This document shows, piece after piece, positions 37,903-49,028 of a DNA stretch of 64,000 nucleotides. The number at the start of each line of letters is the position of its first letter. The first letter of the stretch is position 1. Source of the stretch: Thecamonas trahens ATCC 50062. Lineage: Eukaryota; Apusozoa; Apusomonadida; Apusomonadidae. The notes beneath the pieces are model-generated. The model was not told the DNA's origin. It made no database searches and worked only from the letters and a program-made list of their open reading frames with translations. Made by a program: the position numbers and the translations under genes. The DNA is taken from NCBI RefSeq assembly GCF_000142905.1, contig NW_013657644.1, forward strand, positions 246,992-310,991, given 5' to 3'.

Positions 37903-40487
37903 ATGTCCACTGCCCGACGCAGGCGGCCACCACAGTCGCGACGGGCAGAGGGGGTGGCCAGCAACGGAAGGAGTGGTGGTGGACAGAGGCGACACGCGCT
38001 GCGGAAACTGCCCAAGTTTACAGCAGGCCACACACGGCTATCTACTCATGGATCATCCATTTCAACACGATTGAGGATTGCCATGGCTCGGACTCAAGTC
38101 AGTGTACCAAACCATCAGCAGGAGGGGAGGGCCAGGCGAGGTGGTCCTCTCGGATCAAGTCAACGTGGTCTGCCTCTGGCTCCACCTCCGCCTGTCATCG
38201 ATCTGGCGCCATCTCCGCCACCACCGGCGTCAGACGCATCGAGTGATAGTGGACGTCCGGTCGTGACACACTCGTCAAGTCACTTGCTCTCGGCACCAGG
38301 AACGTCAGATGACACGCTGCCGTCGCTCTCGATGTCGTTGCGGAGATCGTACTCGCTGTCAAACACCGATGAGGTGTTCTACCTGCCAGACCCCAAGGCT
38401 CTGCCAACTTACGACACCGCCCACCAGGCCATCGACCGCAAGACTGCCATTCCGTCCGGCCCGGTAGCGTCAGCCAAGCCGCAGCCACAGCCGAGTGGAC
38501 ATCGGTCAATATCTGCGGACCACAGCCTGGCCGGGACCCGGTCGCGGCTTCACGGTGCGGCCGCGCACTCGCACTCTCACGGACGGATCCAGCTGGCGAA
38601 AGCCATTCGTGGGGCGCGGGCGTCGTCGACAAGGCCCAAGTTTGTGCGCGAGCTCGAGCGGTTCATTGCGTCCGAGCTGGCGGCGCTTAAGGATGCCACC
38701 GGGACCGAGGCCGAGCCGGTGTACATTGCGCGCGAGCGGGTCCAGATCTTCCGCGAGGTCTTTGCGCTCCTCATCGAGGAGTTTGACGTCTACAAGTCCC
38801 TCCTCGCCACCATCAAGTCCGAGTACGAGGCGGCACTGAGCACGGTCTCGCGCGAGGTCGACGCCCTGCGCCCGATGCGTCCGGCGCTCGCCACGCTCAA
38901 GCGCGAGACTACCGACGAGGTGGCGCGTCTGCAGGACGAACATGCCCGGGTGGTGGCCCAGCTCAAGGCCCAGCGGACGGCGATGCAGGAGCACATGGCC
39001 AAGCAGCGTGCGCAGCTCGAGGCCGAACAGGCAGAAAAGGCCGCCCTCCACGACCGCTTGCTCACCGCGGAGACGCTCACTCAGCACAAGTCTCAGATGC
39101 ACAAGCTCCTCTACGATCGCATCCATGCCAAGGACGCAGAGCTCGCAGTGGCGCTCTCGGCGCATCGCGACATCTCGGCCAAGTACGCGGCGTCAAAGAA
39201 GCGACTCGAGGACGTTCTCTTTGAGTTGCGCCAGACCGAGGATGACTTGGTCATCCTCCGCAAGTCGCTGCAGGAGATGCGGCCGGCGGCCGAGGTGGCG
39301 GCGCTAGAAGAAGCTGCCGCCGCCGACGCGGCAACCATTGCCTCCCTCGAAGCCGCGCTGTCTGCGGCCGAGGAGCAGCTCCGCATGGCCCGAGCCCAGA
39401 GCTCGCGGGCCGAGGCGGCAGCTGCCGGCGGCGGCGAAGCCGGCACCGCTGTTTCCAGCGGACAGGCAACGCCTTTGGGCGAGCGCTCGATCTCGGGCCC
39501 ACACGGCTTGCAAGGTGTCTGGGGCCATAGCGGCTCAGCCGGCGACGTCGACTCTGGTCGGGCCGCGGCGCTGTGGGCGATTTGGTCGTCAGACTTTGCG
39601 CTGCTCTCGCACACCAACCAGCTCGCGCTGCGGCGGATGGTTGCCGCGGGCGCTAGTGTCGACGAGGTTGTCGCGGTCCTCATGCAGGGCCTGGTCGAGC
39701 TGGAGCGCCGGTCCGGTGTCCGGGCCCGGATCCCCGAAGCCGAGACCGATCTCGATCGGACCGAGCTGGCAGCGCGGATGCGGCAGTCGCAGCCGGGCGA
39801 GTTTCCTGCACCGGGCACCGGGCCGAACGTGCCGACATATCGCGCCACCGACGCACCGGTCCCCAACCTGCAGTTTGGCAAGCGCAAGACCGAGGATATG
39901 ATTGCGGCCATCTGGGCGGCGCGGGACGAGAGTAAGAGCGGAGTCGACCTCGAGACCTTCCTCACCCAGTGGTCACACAAGCGGTACGGTCCACGAGCGG
40001 CGCTCATGATGATCAACCTCGAAGAGGCGTGTCTGGTGTGGTCAGCCGACCCGGACTGCGCACTGTACCTGGCCATCATCCACAACGCCGTGCCCGAGTC
40101 TGTCCGCCACGATGAGGCATCCGAGGTCGACACCGTCATCGCCCATCTCCGTGACGCCGACGCTGCCGTCAACGGCGGGCGGGCCAAGGGCAAGCTCCTG
40201 CTCACCCAGATGGTCAAGGCCCTTCTGTCGGCCTTCCCGACAAGACTGATGCCCAGCTCGACGCCCTCGTTGGAGAGCTCAAGTACGGCCTCACCCGCGG
40301 CTTTGGCGTCCGCACCGGCAACAACTCTCCGAACCCACCCATCCGCTACGAGGCCCTCTTTGAGGATGACAAGTTTGCCTCACAATCGCCCTTTGCTGAA
40401 GAGCTCCGCCACCAGCATCTCGAGGCAGCGCTCCAGCGCGACACATCCCCTCCGACCTCACCATCCACTAACGATGCCATCCAGTAG
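37903..40487 (+). CDS. TSNAXIP1-like coiled-coil protein (one frame break)
   Basis: This encodes about 861 residues. After a basic, Pro/Ser-rich head, residues about 245-312 match the TSNAXIP1 N-terminal domain: KFVRELERFIASELAALK, QIFREVFALLIEEFDVYKSLL and IKSEYEAAL. A coiled coil of about 200 residues follows. The C-terminal half has a globular region (RKTEDMIAAIWAARDESK, FLTQWSHKRYG). In animals the family is linked to cilia and sperm. The zero frame becomes Ser/Thr junk after 40238. Adding one C to the CCC at 40236-40238 gives a sensible continuation (PDKTDAQLDALVGELKYGL) ending at TAG 40485-40487. A later Met at 38080 is an alternative start. Confidence 0.78.
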
Positions 40488-40643
40488 CGATGCCATCCAG
40501 TAGCGATGCCATGTAGCGACACAAATGCAGTACCGATAGATGCACACCGATTGCCATGACTGCTGCAGTCAGTGGTAGTCAGCAGCTGGCCGGCCAGCTC
40601 CTTTGCCGCCCGTCGGCTGTAGCCAAGCTAGCGAGAGCAAGAG

Positions 40644-42179
40644 GTGGAGCCACTTGACGCCGACACGCGGGACTCAGTAATCGACGGAGCCATGTCCGAG
40701 ACGAACAGTACAGGCACAGGAGGCGGGAACAGTGGAAGTGGTACCGGACAAGGGGGCGAGGGCAGTGGTACCATGGACGTGCCCGCCATGTCCAGCCCCA
40801 CCGGGTCCAGCCCAACCAGGTCGTCGACAGCAACGACGACGACAGCGACGACAGCAACGACGGCGACAACATCGACCAGTTTGACCAGGACGGGAACAGG
40901 GGCGGCCGGAGGAGGAGCGGGGGGAGGGAGCTTTGCAGGGAGTGTGCTGAAGGATGGCGTGTTTGTGGATCCGTCTGGCAATGCCATGGATGTGGTCTCC
41001 TGGCTCACCGAGCATCTGCAACATGCTTGGGGCTCGACGGCTTGGTTGGTGCCGGGTGTGCTCAAGGCAGCGGCGTCGAGATTCTCAGTCCTCTCGGCAA
41101 AGATCAAGGCAAAGCTTGTTCTCTCTTTTGTGGTACTCAAGCCAAAGCGGTTTGCAGAGTTTGCTGATGCTGCAGATGCCATTGCTCAGGCGGCTGCCAA
41201 GGACTCGGACGAGTGGGTCCGCACCATTGCCGCCATTGCAAGCCATATCAACGCCGATCGCTCTTGGATTGACACCGCAAAGCTGCTCGAGTCCAATGAC
41301 GCTGGCGGCTTGGAGATCATGCGGAGACTGGCTGCAGTTGCTGATGCTGCTCTCAATTCTCGCCAGGCGCAGCCGGCGCTGAGTCGCCGGGAGGACACCC
41401 TCATTGCCTCGGCGACGGGCCCGAAGGACGTGCCGGCAGCCGCGCCAAAGCCGTACACCATCTCGATCGCCGCGTCCCCCGACAACCGGCCAAGATTTGC
41501 GTGGGAGCCGCGCCCGGCGGCCGAGAAGGAGCTCGAGCAGAGCCGGCGACCGGCGGCCAAGCCGATAGCCAAGCCGTTGGGCCGGCCGGCTATACGGCCG
41601 TCGCTGTCAGCATCGTCACCATCGGTAGCAGCGGGACTTCGCGGGCGTGGACGTGGGCGCGGGCGCGGGCGCGGGCTCACTGCCGAGCAGCTGCAAGCCC
41701 GCAAGGCTGCCCGCGAGGCCGAAGCCCGCCGTGCCCGCGAGCGCGCCGAGCGGCGCAAGGCTGCGCCCGTTGTCGTTGACGCCGCTCAGGTCGAGGCCGA
41801 GGCCGCCGCCGCCCGCGAGGCCGAGGCCCGCGCCAAGGCTGCCGCTCGCGAGGCCGAAAAAGAGGCCAAGAAGGCTGCGCGCAAGGCCGCTCGCGAAGCC
41901 AAGCGCAAGGCTCTCCGCGAAGAGCTCAAGCGCAAGCGCGACGAGGATCGCGCCGCCGCTGTCGCCGCCGCTGGCATCGACGCCCCAGTCACCAAGAAGG
42001 CCAAGACCAACGACGGAACAGCAAGCCCCACCGCGTCATCAGCCAGCCAAGGCGCTGCTGGTGAGTGTGATGAGGCCAATCCCGAGGCTGGCGGCGTGAT
42101 GGGGCCGGCCGGCGGAGATGGTGGAGACGGCGGAGCGGCGGCAACGACGGGAGCGGAGGCAGCGGCGGAAGGCGAGTAA
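40644..42179 (+). CDS. NELFA: NELF-A-like subunit of negative elongation factor
   Basis: This is a 511-residue nuclear protein that should pause RNA polymerase II with other NELF subunits. The Gly/Ser/Thr-rich first 95 residues are disordered. Residues about 100-210 match the NELF-A N-terminal helical domain: DVVSWLTEHLQHAWG, FSVLSAKIKAKLVLSFVVL followed by PKRFAEFADAADAIAQAA, then KDSDEWVRTIAAIASHI, the counterpart of the SDPWVLMVADIL region of animal NELF-A. The second half has RG repeats (GRGRGRGRG), a charged Ala/Glu/Lys/Arg helix and a C-terminal VTKKAKT patch resembling a nuclear signal. The Met at 40692 is an equally possible start. It is followed 50 nt later by the SIRT6-like gene on the same strand. 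Confidence 0.75.
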   Translation: MEPLDADTRDSVIDGAMSETNSTGTGGGNSGSGTGQGGEGSGTMDVPAMSSPTGSSPTRSSTATTTTATTATTATTSTSLTRTGTGAAGGGAGGGSFAGSVLKDGVFVDPSGNAMDVVSWLTEHLQHAWGSTAWLVPGVLKAAASRFSVLSAKIKAKLVLSFVVLKPKRFAEFADAADAIAQAAAKDSDEWVRTIAAIASHINADRSWIDTAKLLESNDAGGLEIMRRLAAVADAALNSRQAQPALSRREDTLIASATGPKDVPAAAPKPYTISIAASPDNRPRFAWEPRPAAEKELEQSRRPAAKPIAKPLGRPAIRPSLSASSPSVAAGLRGRGRGRGRGRGLTAEQLQARKAAREAEARRARERAERRKAAPVVVDAAQVEAEAAAAREAEARAKAAAREAEKEAKKAARKAAREAKRKALREELKRKRDEDRAAAVAAAGIDAPVTKKAKTNDGTASPTASSASQGAAGECDEANPEAGGVMGPAGGDGGDGGAAATTGAEAAAEGE

Positions 42180-42229
42180 ACCCGACTCGGGAAGGAGGGG
42201 GGGGTCTGGGTGTGTAGGACAGAGGCGAC

Positions 42230-43270
42230 ATGGCAGACACATACAACGGGCGACTCAAACCAGGAGCTTACAAGGGCGTGCTGGGCGCGAGTGAGTCGCA
42301 CGACACGCTGTCGGCCACCAAGGCCAAAGTCGATGAGTTGGCGGCGCTGGTGGCCGGCGCTCGGCATGTGGTCGTTCATACTGGTGCGGGCATCTCGGTC
42401 GGGGCTGGCATCGCAGACTTTCGATCAGCGACGGGCGTGTGGACGGCAGAGGCGGTGGCGGCTGGGGAGCTGGATGTGGAAGATATGGGCAAAGTGAGCT
42501 CGGCATCAAGACCGCCGTCTGAGGCCATGGACGCTGTCGCTGCTCACGGCTTTCGAGCCGCCCGCCCGACGTATGTCCATCGGGCGCTTTCCTTTCTTGT
42601 CGCGCGAGGCATCGTTGCCTTTATCGTCTCGCAGAACGTAGACGGCTTGCATCTGCGGGCAGGTACGCCGGCAAGCAAAATTGCTGAGCTCCATGGGAAC
42701 GTCTTTAAGGAGTGGTGCGCCAAGTGCGGTGCCGGGTACGTGGGCAAGGTCGAGCTCAAGTCGGTCGGTTTCAAGCCGACAGGTCGAGTCTGTCTCCGCT
42801 GTAGGGGGCCGATGCTCGATTGCATACTCGACTGGGATGATGCGCTGCCGGCAAACGCGCTAGACGCGGCCATTGCCCACTCGCGGGCGGCGGACCTCTC
42901 GATTGTCCTGGGTTCGTCGCTCCAGATCGCCCCGGCCCGCGGACTGCCGGTCCGGACAACACGTAAGAATGGCAAGGCTGCTCCAGGTGCGCTCGCTGTT
43001 GTCAACCTTCAGCCAACTTGTGTCGACCGCCATGCTGCTGTTCGCATCGGGTACGATGTCCAGGGTGTCATGGCTATGCTGATGGAGCGATTGGGGCTGG
43101 GCGAGGCGCTGGGCACATGGGAGGCACCGCCGCCTGTACTCGGCTGGATCGACGCACCTGAGTCGCCACAGGCAGCAGCGCGAAGCACCCGCAAGCGAGG
43201 GCAAAGGCCGTCGACTGATGAAGAGCCCAGCCTGGCGCCAGCTGTCAAGAGGAGCAAGGGTTTAGAGTGA
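42230..43270 (+). CDS. SIRT6-like NAD-dependent deacylase
   Basis: This 346-residue sirtuin is close to animal SIRT6 over its whole length, including the N-terminus (ADTYNGRLKPGAYKG). Motifs are TGAGISVGAG at 51-60, GVWTAE, SQNVDGLH at 134-141, catalytic His 155 in AELHGN, zinc cysteines near 163, 166, 188 and 191, ILDWDDALP, and LGSSLQIAPARGLP. The usual FRGP is FRSA here, a change next to the NAD pocket worth noting. It is expected to be a nuclear chromatin deacylase. The C-terminus is basic (STRKRGQRPS, AVKRSKG), like a nuclear signal. The stop overlaps the last nine bases of the convergent LRR gene. Confidence 0.92.
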   Translation: MADTYNGRLKPGAYKGVLGASESHDTLSATKAKVDELAALVAGARHVVVHTGAGISVGAGIADFRSATGVWTAEAVAAGELDVEDMGKVSSASRPPSEAMDAVAAHGFRAARPTYVHRALSFLVARGIVAFIVSQNVDGLHLRAGTPASKIAELHGNVFKEWCAKCGAGYVGKVELKSVGFKPTGRVCLRCRGPMLDCILDWDDALPANALDAAIAHSRAADLSIVLGSSLQIAPARGLPVRTTRKNGKAAPGALAVVNLQPTCVDRHAAVRIGYDVQGVMAMLMERLGLGEALGTWEAPPPVLGWIDAPESPQAAARSTRKRGQRPSTDEEPSLAPAVKRSKGLE

Positions 43271-46200
43271 TGGCGGCGTCGGCGAAGGCGGTGACGAGCA
43301 TGCAGCACTTTTCGCGGCGGCGAGCTGGTCGCGGAGCACACTGAGCTGCGCCTCGTGAGAGATGTGCACGCGGAACAGGTTGCGATCGCGCTGGGTGAGT
43401 TCGGCCTGGAGCCTGTCGATCTCATTGCGGAGATTGGTAGTCTCAGAGGTGACGTCGCGAAGGGCCGACGACTCGCCGTGGAACAACGGGGTGGCATGGA
43501 GCTCGTCATCGGTGACAAGGAGATGGGCAACGTCGCGAGAGGCAGTGGTGGCGCCCGCGCGCAACGCCGGCGACACGCCGCCCTTGCCGTCGGCGGTGAC
43601 ACCAAGGCCGAGCACGGTCATGACCCACCAGTTTCGCTTTCGAATCCACGGCAGCAGTCGCAGGTTGGCGAGGATGGCGAGGAGAATGAACAGCAGGAAC
43701 ACAAACGAGATGACGACAACGATGATGTGGTCGAGCGTTCCGATGTCGGTCGACGACAAGTTGCTCACCTGGTCCGCCGACGAAAACAGTCGCAGCTCGG
43801 CCTGGACAAGGAGCACCGCCACGATGAGAGAGACGAGCGAGACAAGCTCGGCGAGGTTGACCAGCGAGGTCGAGAACGGCGCCCACCAGCCCTGGAGCGC
43901 AAGCTCGGCACCGAGGACAGAGACCACCGCCAGCGGGCCAAACGACGAGGTCGGCGCCGTGATCGAGAGCACGACCGTGACAAAGATGCGCCGGGCGGTG
44001 AAAAACATCTCGAACCACCATGCGCCCGGCCGGAATGACTCGTAAAGGATCGAGTACTTGGTGCGGACGGCAAGCGAGTCGAGGGCGCCCGTTTGCGCGG
44101 CATAGAAGACAACGCCGTGAGCGTAAAAAAGGGCAATCGTGTACACAATCATGGCCCCCGTCCCCCACCACGCCATACGGACGTAGTCGTGCTCTTGTCG
44201 CGAGCAGCGGATCCACGGCGCGGCGCGCATGTACAAATCGCCGTCACCCGGCACGCCCGACGAGTCGCACGAAAAGAGCGAGAGGTAGATGCCAAGAACG
44301 GGAAAGTAGACCATGTACAGGATGGCAATCAAGATGGAGATGATGAGCCATAACAGCCGGTGGAGGCGGGTCGTAATCCTGGTGTAGATGGCCCCGGCAA
44401 GCGCTTGGGCATCCTGACGGTGCCGTACGCTGCGCCGCAGCCACCAGCCACGGACAACGAGCCAGCAGGCGTACACGCCAAAAACAAGTAGCGCAAAGGC
44501 GGCGTAGATGAGCGGCCCCAACATGACGAGGACAAGAATGGTGGGATATGTGCTGGCAAACGACGTGCGCGAACAGATACTGGGCGTGACAATGAAAATG
44601 CCGTTGTTGAAGACGCGAAAGAACGAGAAGAGTTGCGGGAGAGTGATCGGAAGCGTAATTACGTTCATGGTCTGGAACCAGATGGTGGTGACCTTGTAAA
44701 AGCCCGAGTTGACCGCGAGCGTCTGGCGGACTTCCCACAACGGAATGTCGCCGAGAAAGCCTCCAAAACTCTGGTGAGCATCGACAGTGCCTGTGCGAGT
44801 CGACTCGTTGATCGGGTTCGCCATGAGCGGGGTTCGGAGGTCGGCGGTGCCGATGCCAGACGTCTTGGCAGCTTCGAGGTCAAGAGGGAGCGAGGAGCGG
44901 ACCAGAAAGTGAAAAGAGACTACAACAAAGAGAAACAGCTCAACCATGAGGGCGGTTGTGGACATCGCATACGAGGCTGCGGCAACGGTGATGCAGCCGA
45001 CGAGGATGCCGACAAGAAGAAGCTCTCGCCAGTAGGTGCGAAGAAAGAGCGGGATCGACGGGTTGCGGTGGTACGCCGCGCGGCGCTTGGCCCGCATCGG
45101 GTTCTGCTCGCGGGCGCGGAGAACAATCAAGGCGGTAAGTGCAGCAGTGATCATGAGCGACGAGGTGACGGCGTTGATCTTGCTCGACGCGGCCGAGCTG
45201 CAGTGGCGGCACTCGCCTTGGATGTAGTAAAAGTAGCCGTCGGCACACTGCGAGCAGAGCCGGCCGTAGTAGCCCGGCAGGCAAAGGTCACCAGTGCAAT
45301 TGAGCCGGACGGTGTCGGGCTCGGTGGCGTACGGCACGCAAGTCACGTTTCCAAACGGGTTGCAAACCGAGGTCCGGTGAATGTTGACGGTTGAGGTGCA
45401 CGGCACAAAGGCTGAGGCGGCCGAGGACTGCGGCGCCGGCCAGTAGCCGACGGCGGGCTGAACGGCGCGCGAGCTGGCGGCCGTGGTGGCACAAAGCCTG
45501 CCGTCGGAGCAGTATGAGACGGCGGTCCGACACCCAGTGGTGGCGTTTGGAGAGGCCGAGACAACTCCGGTGTAGCCTTGGATGCATGAGCAGAGCTGAT
45601 AGCGGTAGTAGGACGGGTCGATGGAGACGACCGAGCGCCGTGAGGAGTCAGTGAGGCCGGGACACGCGTAGTGATCCAGCGGGAACTTGCGCTCGGTAAC
45701 CGGGTCCGGCACGAGGAACGACTCGACCGGAGTGACGCTCGCTATCATCCGGGCGTTACCATGCAACGAGAGGAAGCGGAGATTGGTGGCGAGGGCAACG
45801 GCAAACGAAAGCGGGATGCTGCCGACAAAGTCGTTGTCGGAGAGATCGAGGGTGGAGAGGCCGTACGGCAGGTTGAACGATGAAGCGAGGGCAGTGCGCG
45901 GAAGTCGACCCTCGAGCCTGTTGCTCGACAAATCCAGGTAAGAGATCGAGGGAAGAGGAGCAGAGTGTCCGATGCGAGCTGGCCGCCGATGCTGTTCTCG
46001 CTCATGATGAGCGTTTCCATCGAGACAATGCTAGTCCGTCCGGCGTCGACGCAAAACGGCCAGTTGCTGGCCACTGCGCCGGGTGGTGCACGCATCATGC
46101 GAGTCAGCGCCTGAAGAAGCGAAGAGCCGCCAAATGCACGCGGATTGGCGCTCACGTCCAGGAAACGGAGATTTGCAGTCCACTTGCAGACAAACTGCGT

Positions 46201-47553
46201 CTGTGAGAGGAAGAGAGCCTCGACGTAGAAGACAATCGGTGGCGCAGCGAGTGCGTTGGCACGAAGTGAGAGGAACTTCAGTGACGGCTGTTCGTCGACG
46301 TTCCAGTCAAGGCCGTTGATGGCATTGTTGGAGAGGTCGAGGAGCGAGAGCGAGCCGAGGCTTCCGATGCTTGCCGGAACTTGCCCCGTCAAGTTGTTCG
46401 ACCGAAGAAAGAGGCCGACAAGAGCGGCGCAGTCGCCCAGCTCCGGGGGGATGGGACCGGTGAGCTTGTTGTCCGAGAAGTCAATGTGGACAGCAGAGCA
46501 CGAGGGAGGAAACAGGCCATCCAGCGAGCCGGTTAGCCTGTTTGAGCTGAGCGTGAGGTTCCCGAGCGATGCGCAAAGAGCGAGGGTGAGCGATGGCGGA
46601 AGCTCGCCGTGAAGCGAGTTGTAAGAAAGATCAAAGGTGCTGAGGGAGGCATTTGCCGAGAACCTGTCCGGGATCGTTCCCGTGAGGAGGTTCATGGCAA
46701 GATCGACGTGCGCGAGCGCTGGGTTCCCGACATACGACGGTGGAATGATGCCGGAAAAGCTGTTTGCGCGGAGTGATATGGAGGCCATGCCAGGGGTATT
46801 GGCCAGCCAGGCAGGGAGCGTTCCGCTGAGACTGTTTGCAGAGAAGTCCAGATAGCGCAGGTTCGACCAGGTGGCCGGGCGGGTAGGCGGGAGCTCGCCA
46901 ACCATATTGACTGCCGAGACGGACAAGAAAGTAGCCCGCAAGTTGAAGAGCGCAGGCGGGATCGGGGCCGGTGCCAGGTCGAGACCCTTGAGGTAGACTT
47001 TGCTCAAGTTGGGCATGTCGGCGAGACAGTCTGGCAGCGAGCCCGTGACCAGCGGAGCGTTGATGATGCCGATGACCGACATCGGCTTGACGGCACAGAT
47101 AGCGTCCGAAAAGTCCCCGACGAGGTTGTTCGAGTTGATGAACATGCCAGCGAGCGAAGAGCTGTGGTTTGAAGTGAGGAGCCATGCCCACGGCAAGCAG
47201 CCAAAGTCATCGATACGATAGCAACAGGGATTAGACTCTGGTTCTTCCCATCCATAGTTGGTATCCCAATGAAGACCACCGAGACCATGATACCACTCCA
47301 GCAGCGCAGCCTTTTCCTCCTTTGGAAGGCATTGATCATCCATGTTGCGGGTACGATCCCAGGTGAGCTCGCCCACCGGTTTCCGGACACGATTCGCAGC
47401 AAGAGCCACCTTGGCTTCAGCAAGCTCTACCGAGGGGGACGACCTCGGCATGGAAGCGCAATTGACAGAGAGAGATGCAGTAAGGAAGAGAGCGACGAGA
47501 ATGAGGAGTGTGGCCGTGGTGCTCCCATGGGCGGTGGTGGAGGTGCAGGACAT
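43262..47553 (-). CDS. LRR, Cys-rich, polytopic receptor-like protein (one frame break)
   Basis: This is a very large surface protein of about 1430 residues. Met 47553 opens a signal peptide (TTATLLILVALFLTASLSV). An LRR N-cap with paired Cys follows (ESNPCCYRIDDFGCLPW), then about 18 plant-type LRRs (LDLSNNAING, DFSDNKLTGPIPPEL). The frame breaks at the CCC complementary to 45950-45952; adding one C lets the LRRs continue as LDLSSNRLEGRLP. A Cys-rich EGF-like stretch (CLPGYYGRLCSQCADGYFYY) precedes roughly nine transmembrane segments and a short coiled-coil tail (TNLRNEIDRLQAELTQRD). The layout resembles protist LRR/EGF multi-pass receptors or TRP-like proteins; no pore or kinase motif is certain. 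A ligand-sensing role is an inference. Confidence 0.82.
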
Positions 47554-47701
47554 GGCGGGCAAGTTGAGTGTGGTGTGACGCCTCGCTGAAAGAAATTGGC
47601 CCACCTGCGTGCGGCGTGAGCAGATGCGGATTGCACGCAATGTTCAATGGCTACGTGCGGAAAAGGCAAGAGAGCCTCGTGGGAGATGTTGGCCATCGCG
47701 T

Positions 47702-48963
47702 TTATGGTCGGGGCGAGGGAATGGTTGGGCGCCATGGAACTTTCCAAGACTTGGCGAGATCGTCGCGGGCGTCAGAGGTGAAGATCTCGGCGAGCTCGTC
47801 GGTGGACGCAAGGTAGATACGGCGGACAGCTGGGGGTGCAGCACCCGAGGCGGCGGTGGCCTTTGGGCCGACCGGAGGCGGAGGCTGGATGGGGAGTGGA
47901 ATGCCGTCGGCGGAGGGGAGGGCGTGCATGGGGCGGATGGCGATGCGCTTGACGCCGCGGCGGTCGATGTCCAGCAGGCGGCCGCCGCGCTTGTACACAT
48001 CGGGGCTGCGGTGGGACGACCGCGAACGAACCTGAGACATGACCTTACTCAAAACCATGTCCCAGTCAGCCTGGACGAGCTTGCGACGCTCGGCGCGGCG
48101 GAGGCCAAGCGCACGCTTGCGCTTGTGGCGCTCGATCTTGGCGATGCGACGGGCCTCGGACTCTGCCGGATCGGCATTGTTGTCAGGATCTGGCGCGCTT
48201 GCCTCACCACGGTTGGAGCTGGAAGACGAGTCCGAGAGCCAGCCAGCGTCGCCGCTGTGCGCATTGACGCCGTCTTCGTCGTCGTCGTCATCGTCGTTGT
48301 TGACGAGCTCACCGCCGCCACCGTTTGCAGTGGAAGAGGCGGTGAGCGAGTCGGGATGAGCGTTGAGCTTTGCGCGCTCGATGGCGACTGCGCGAGCCAT
48401 GAGCATTTGCAGACGCGAGCGGCGGGCCTTTCGGTGCGAGCCTGCGGCGGTGACCGAGGCGGTGGCCGCCGACGCCAGACGCTCCTGCCGTCGGCGCATC
48501 CGCTCTGCGCGAACGTTCTTGGTGTCAAAGCCCTTGATGCCCCACTCTGCAGCCAAGCCAGAGGCAGCATCGGTAGAGGCGGCGGCCCGCTTGGCTCGAC
48601 CAGGAAGGCCTGAACTTGGCGCCGAGTGGAGTGGATGGCTACCACGGATGCGCGGGTCGAGTCGCTTGAGTAAGCGATCCAGACCACGCTGATGGGCATC
48701 AACCTGAGCGATGGGTTTGTCAAGAAAACATCATCAGGAATGAGTTCAACTCCAGGCAGCGATGTCGTCTTCTTTGCCTCTGACCGTCGACTCCTCAGCG
48801 CCCTTCCTTTTGCCTCCTTCCTCGACGCAGCTGCGTTCTCCCTTGCTCGCCGCCTGGTCATCTGAGCCACCACCCTCTTCCGAGACGAAGTGTCCAACTC
48901 GGCTTCCAAGGACGCCACCAGCGAGTCCAGCGCATCCCTTCGTGGTTGACGACTTCGTTGCAT
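47702..48963 (-). CDS. Basic, acidic-patch nuclear-looking protein (one frame break)
   Basis: This protein of about 420 residues is not recognised. Met 48963 opens MQRSRQPRRDALDSLVASLE followed by a highly charged Arg/Ala/Lys helix. The reading frame breaks at 48721-48726; one added T there joins ELIPDDVF to DKPIAQVDAHQRGLDRLL. A 26-nt GT-AG interval from GTTTTC to GCTCAG would also restore the frame. Downstream come several Arg-rich helices, a Ser/Asp-rich patch (NNDDDDDDEDG, WLSDSSSSS) and a C-terminal region with AVRRIYLASTDELAEIF. Such composition suits ribosome-biogenesis or chromatin proteins, an inference only. It shares orientation with the LRR gene, 148 nt downstream. Confidence 0.65.
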
Positions 48964-49028
48964 GTGGGTGTGGGTGTAGGAAGGGGGGGGGGGATGGGTG
49001 TAGTGGGCGACCTTGTGGTTGGGCCTGG

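Noticed and set aside
40231-40262. Tiny GT-AG intron (32 nt) as the cause of the TSNAXIP1-like frame break
   Set aside because: It would delete a smooth helical segment (VKALLSAFPDK); a single added C explains the frame with less loss. Kept only as a remote alternative.
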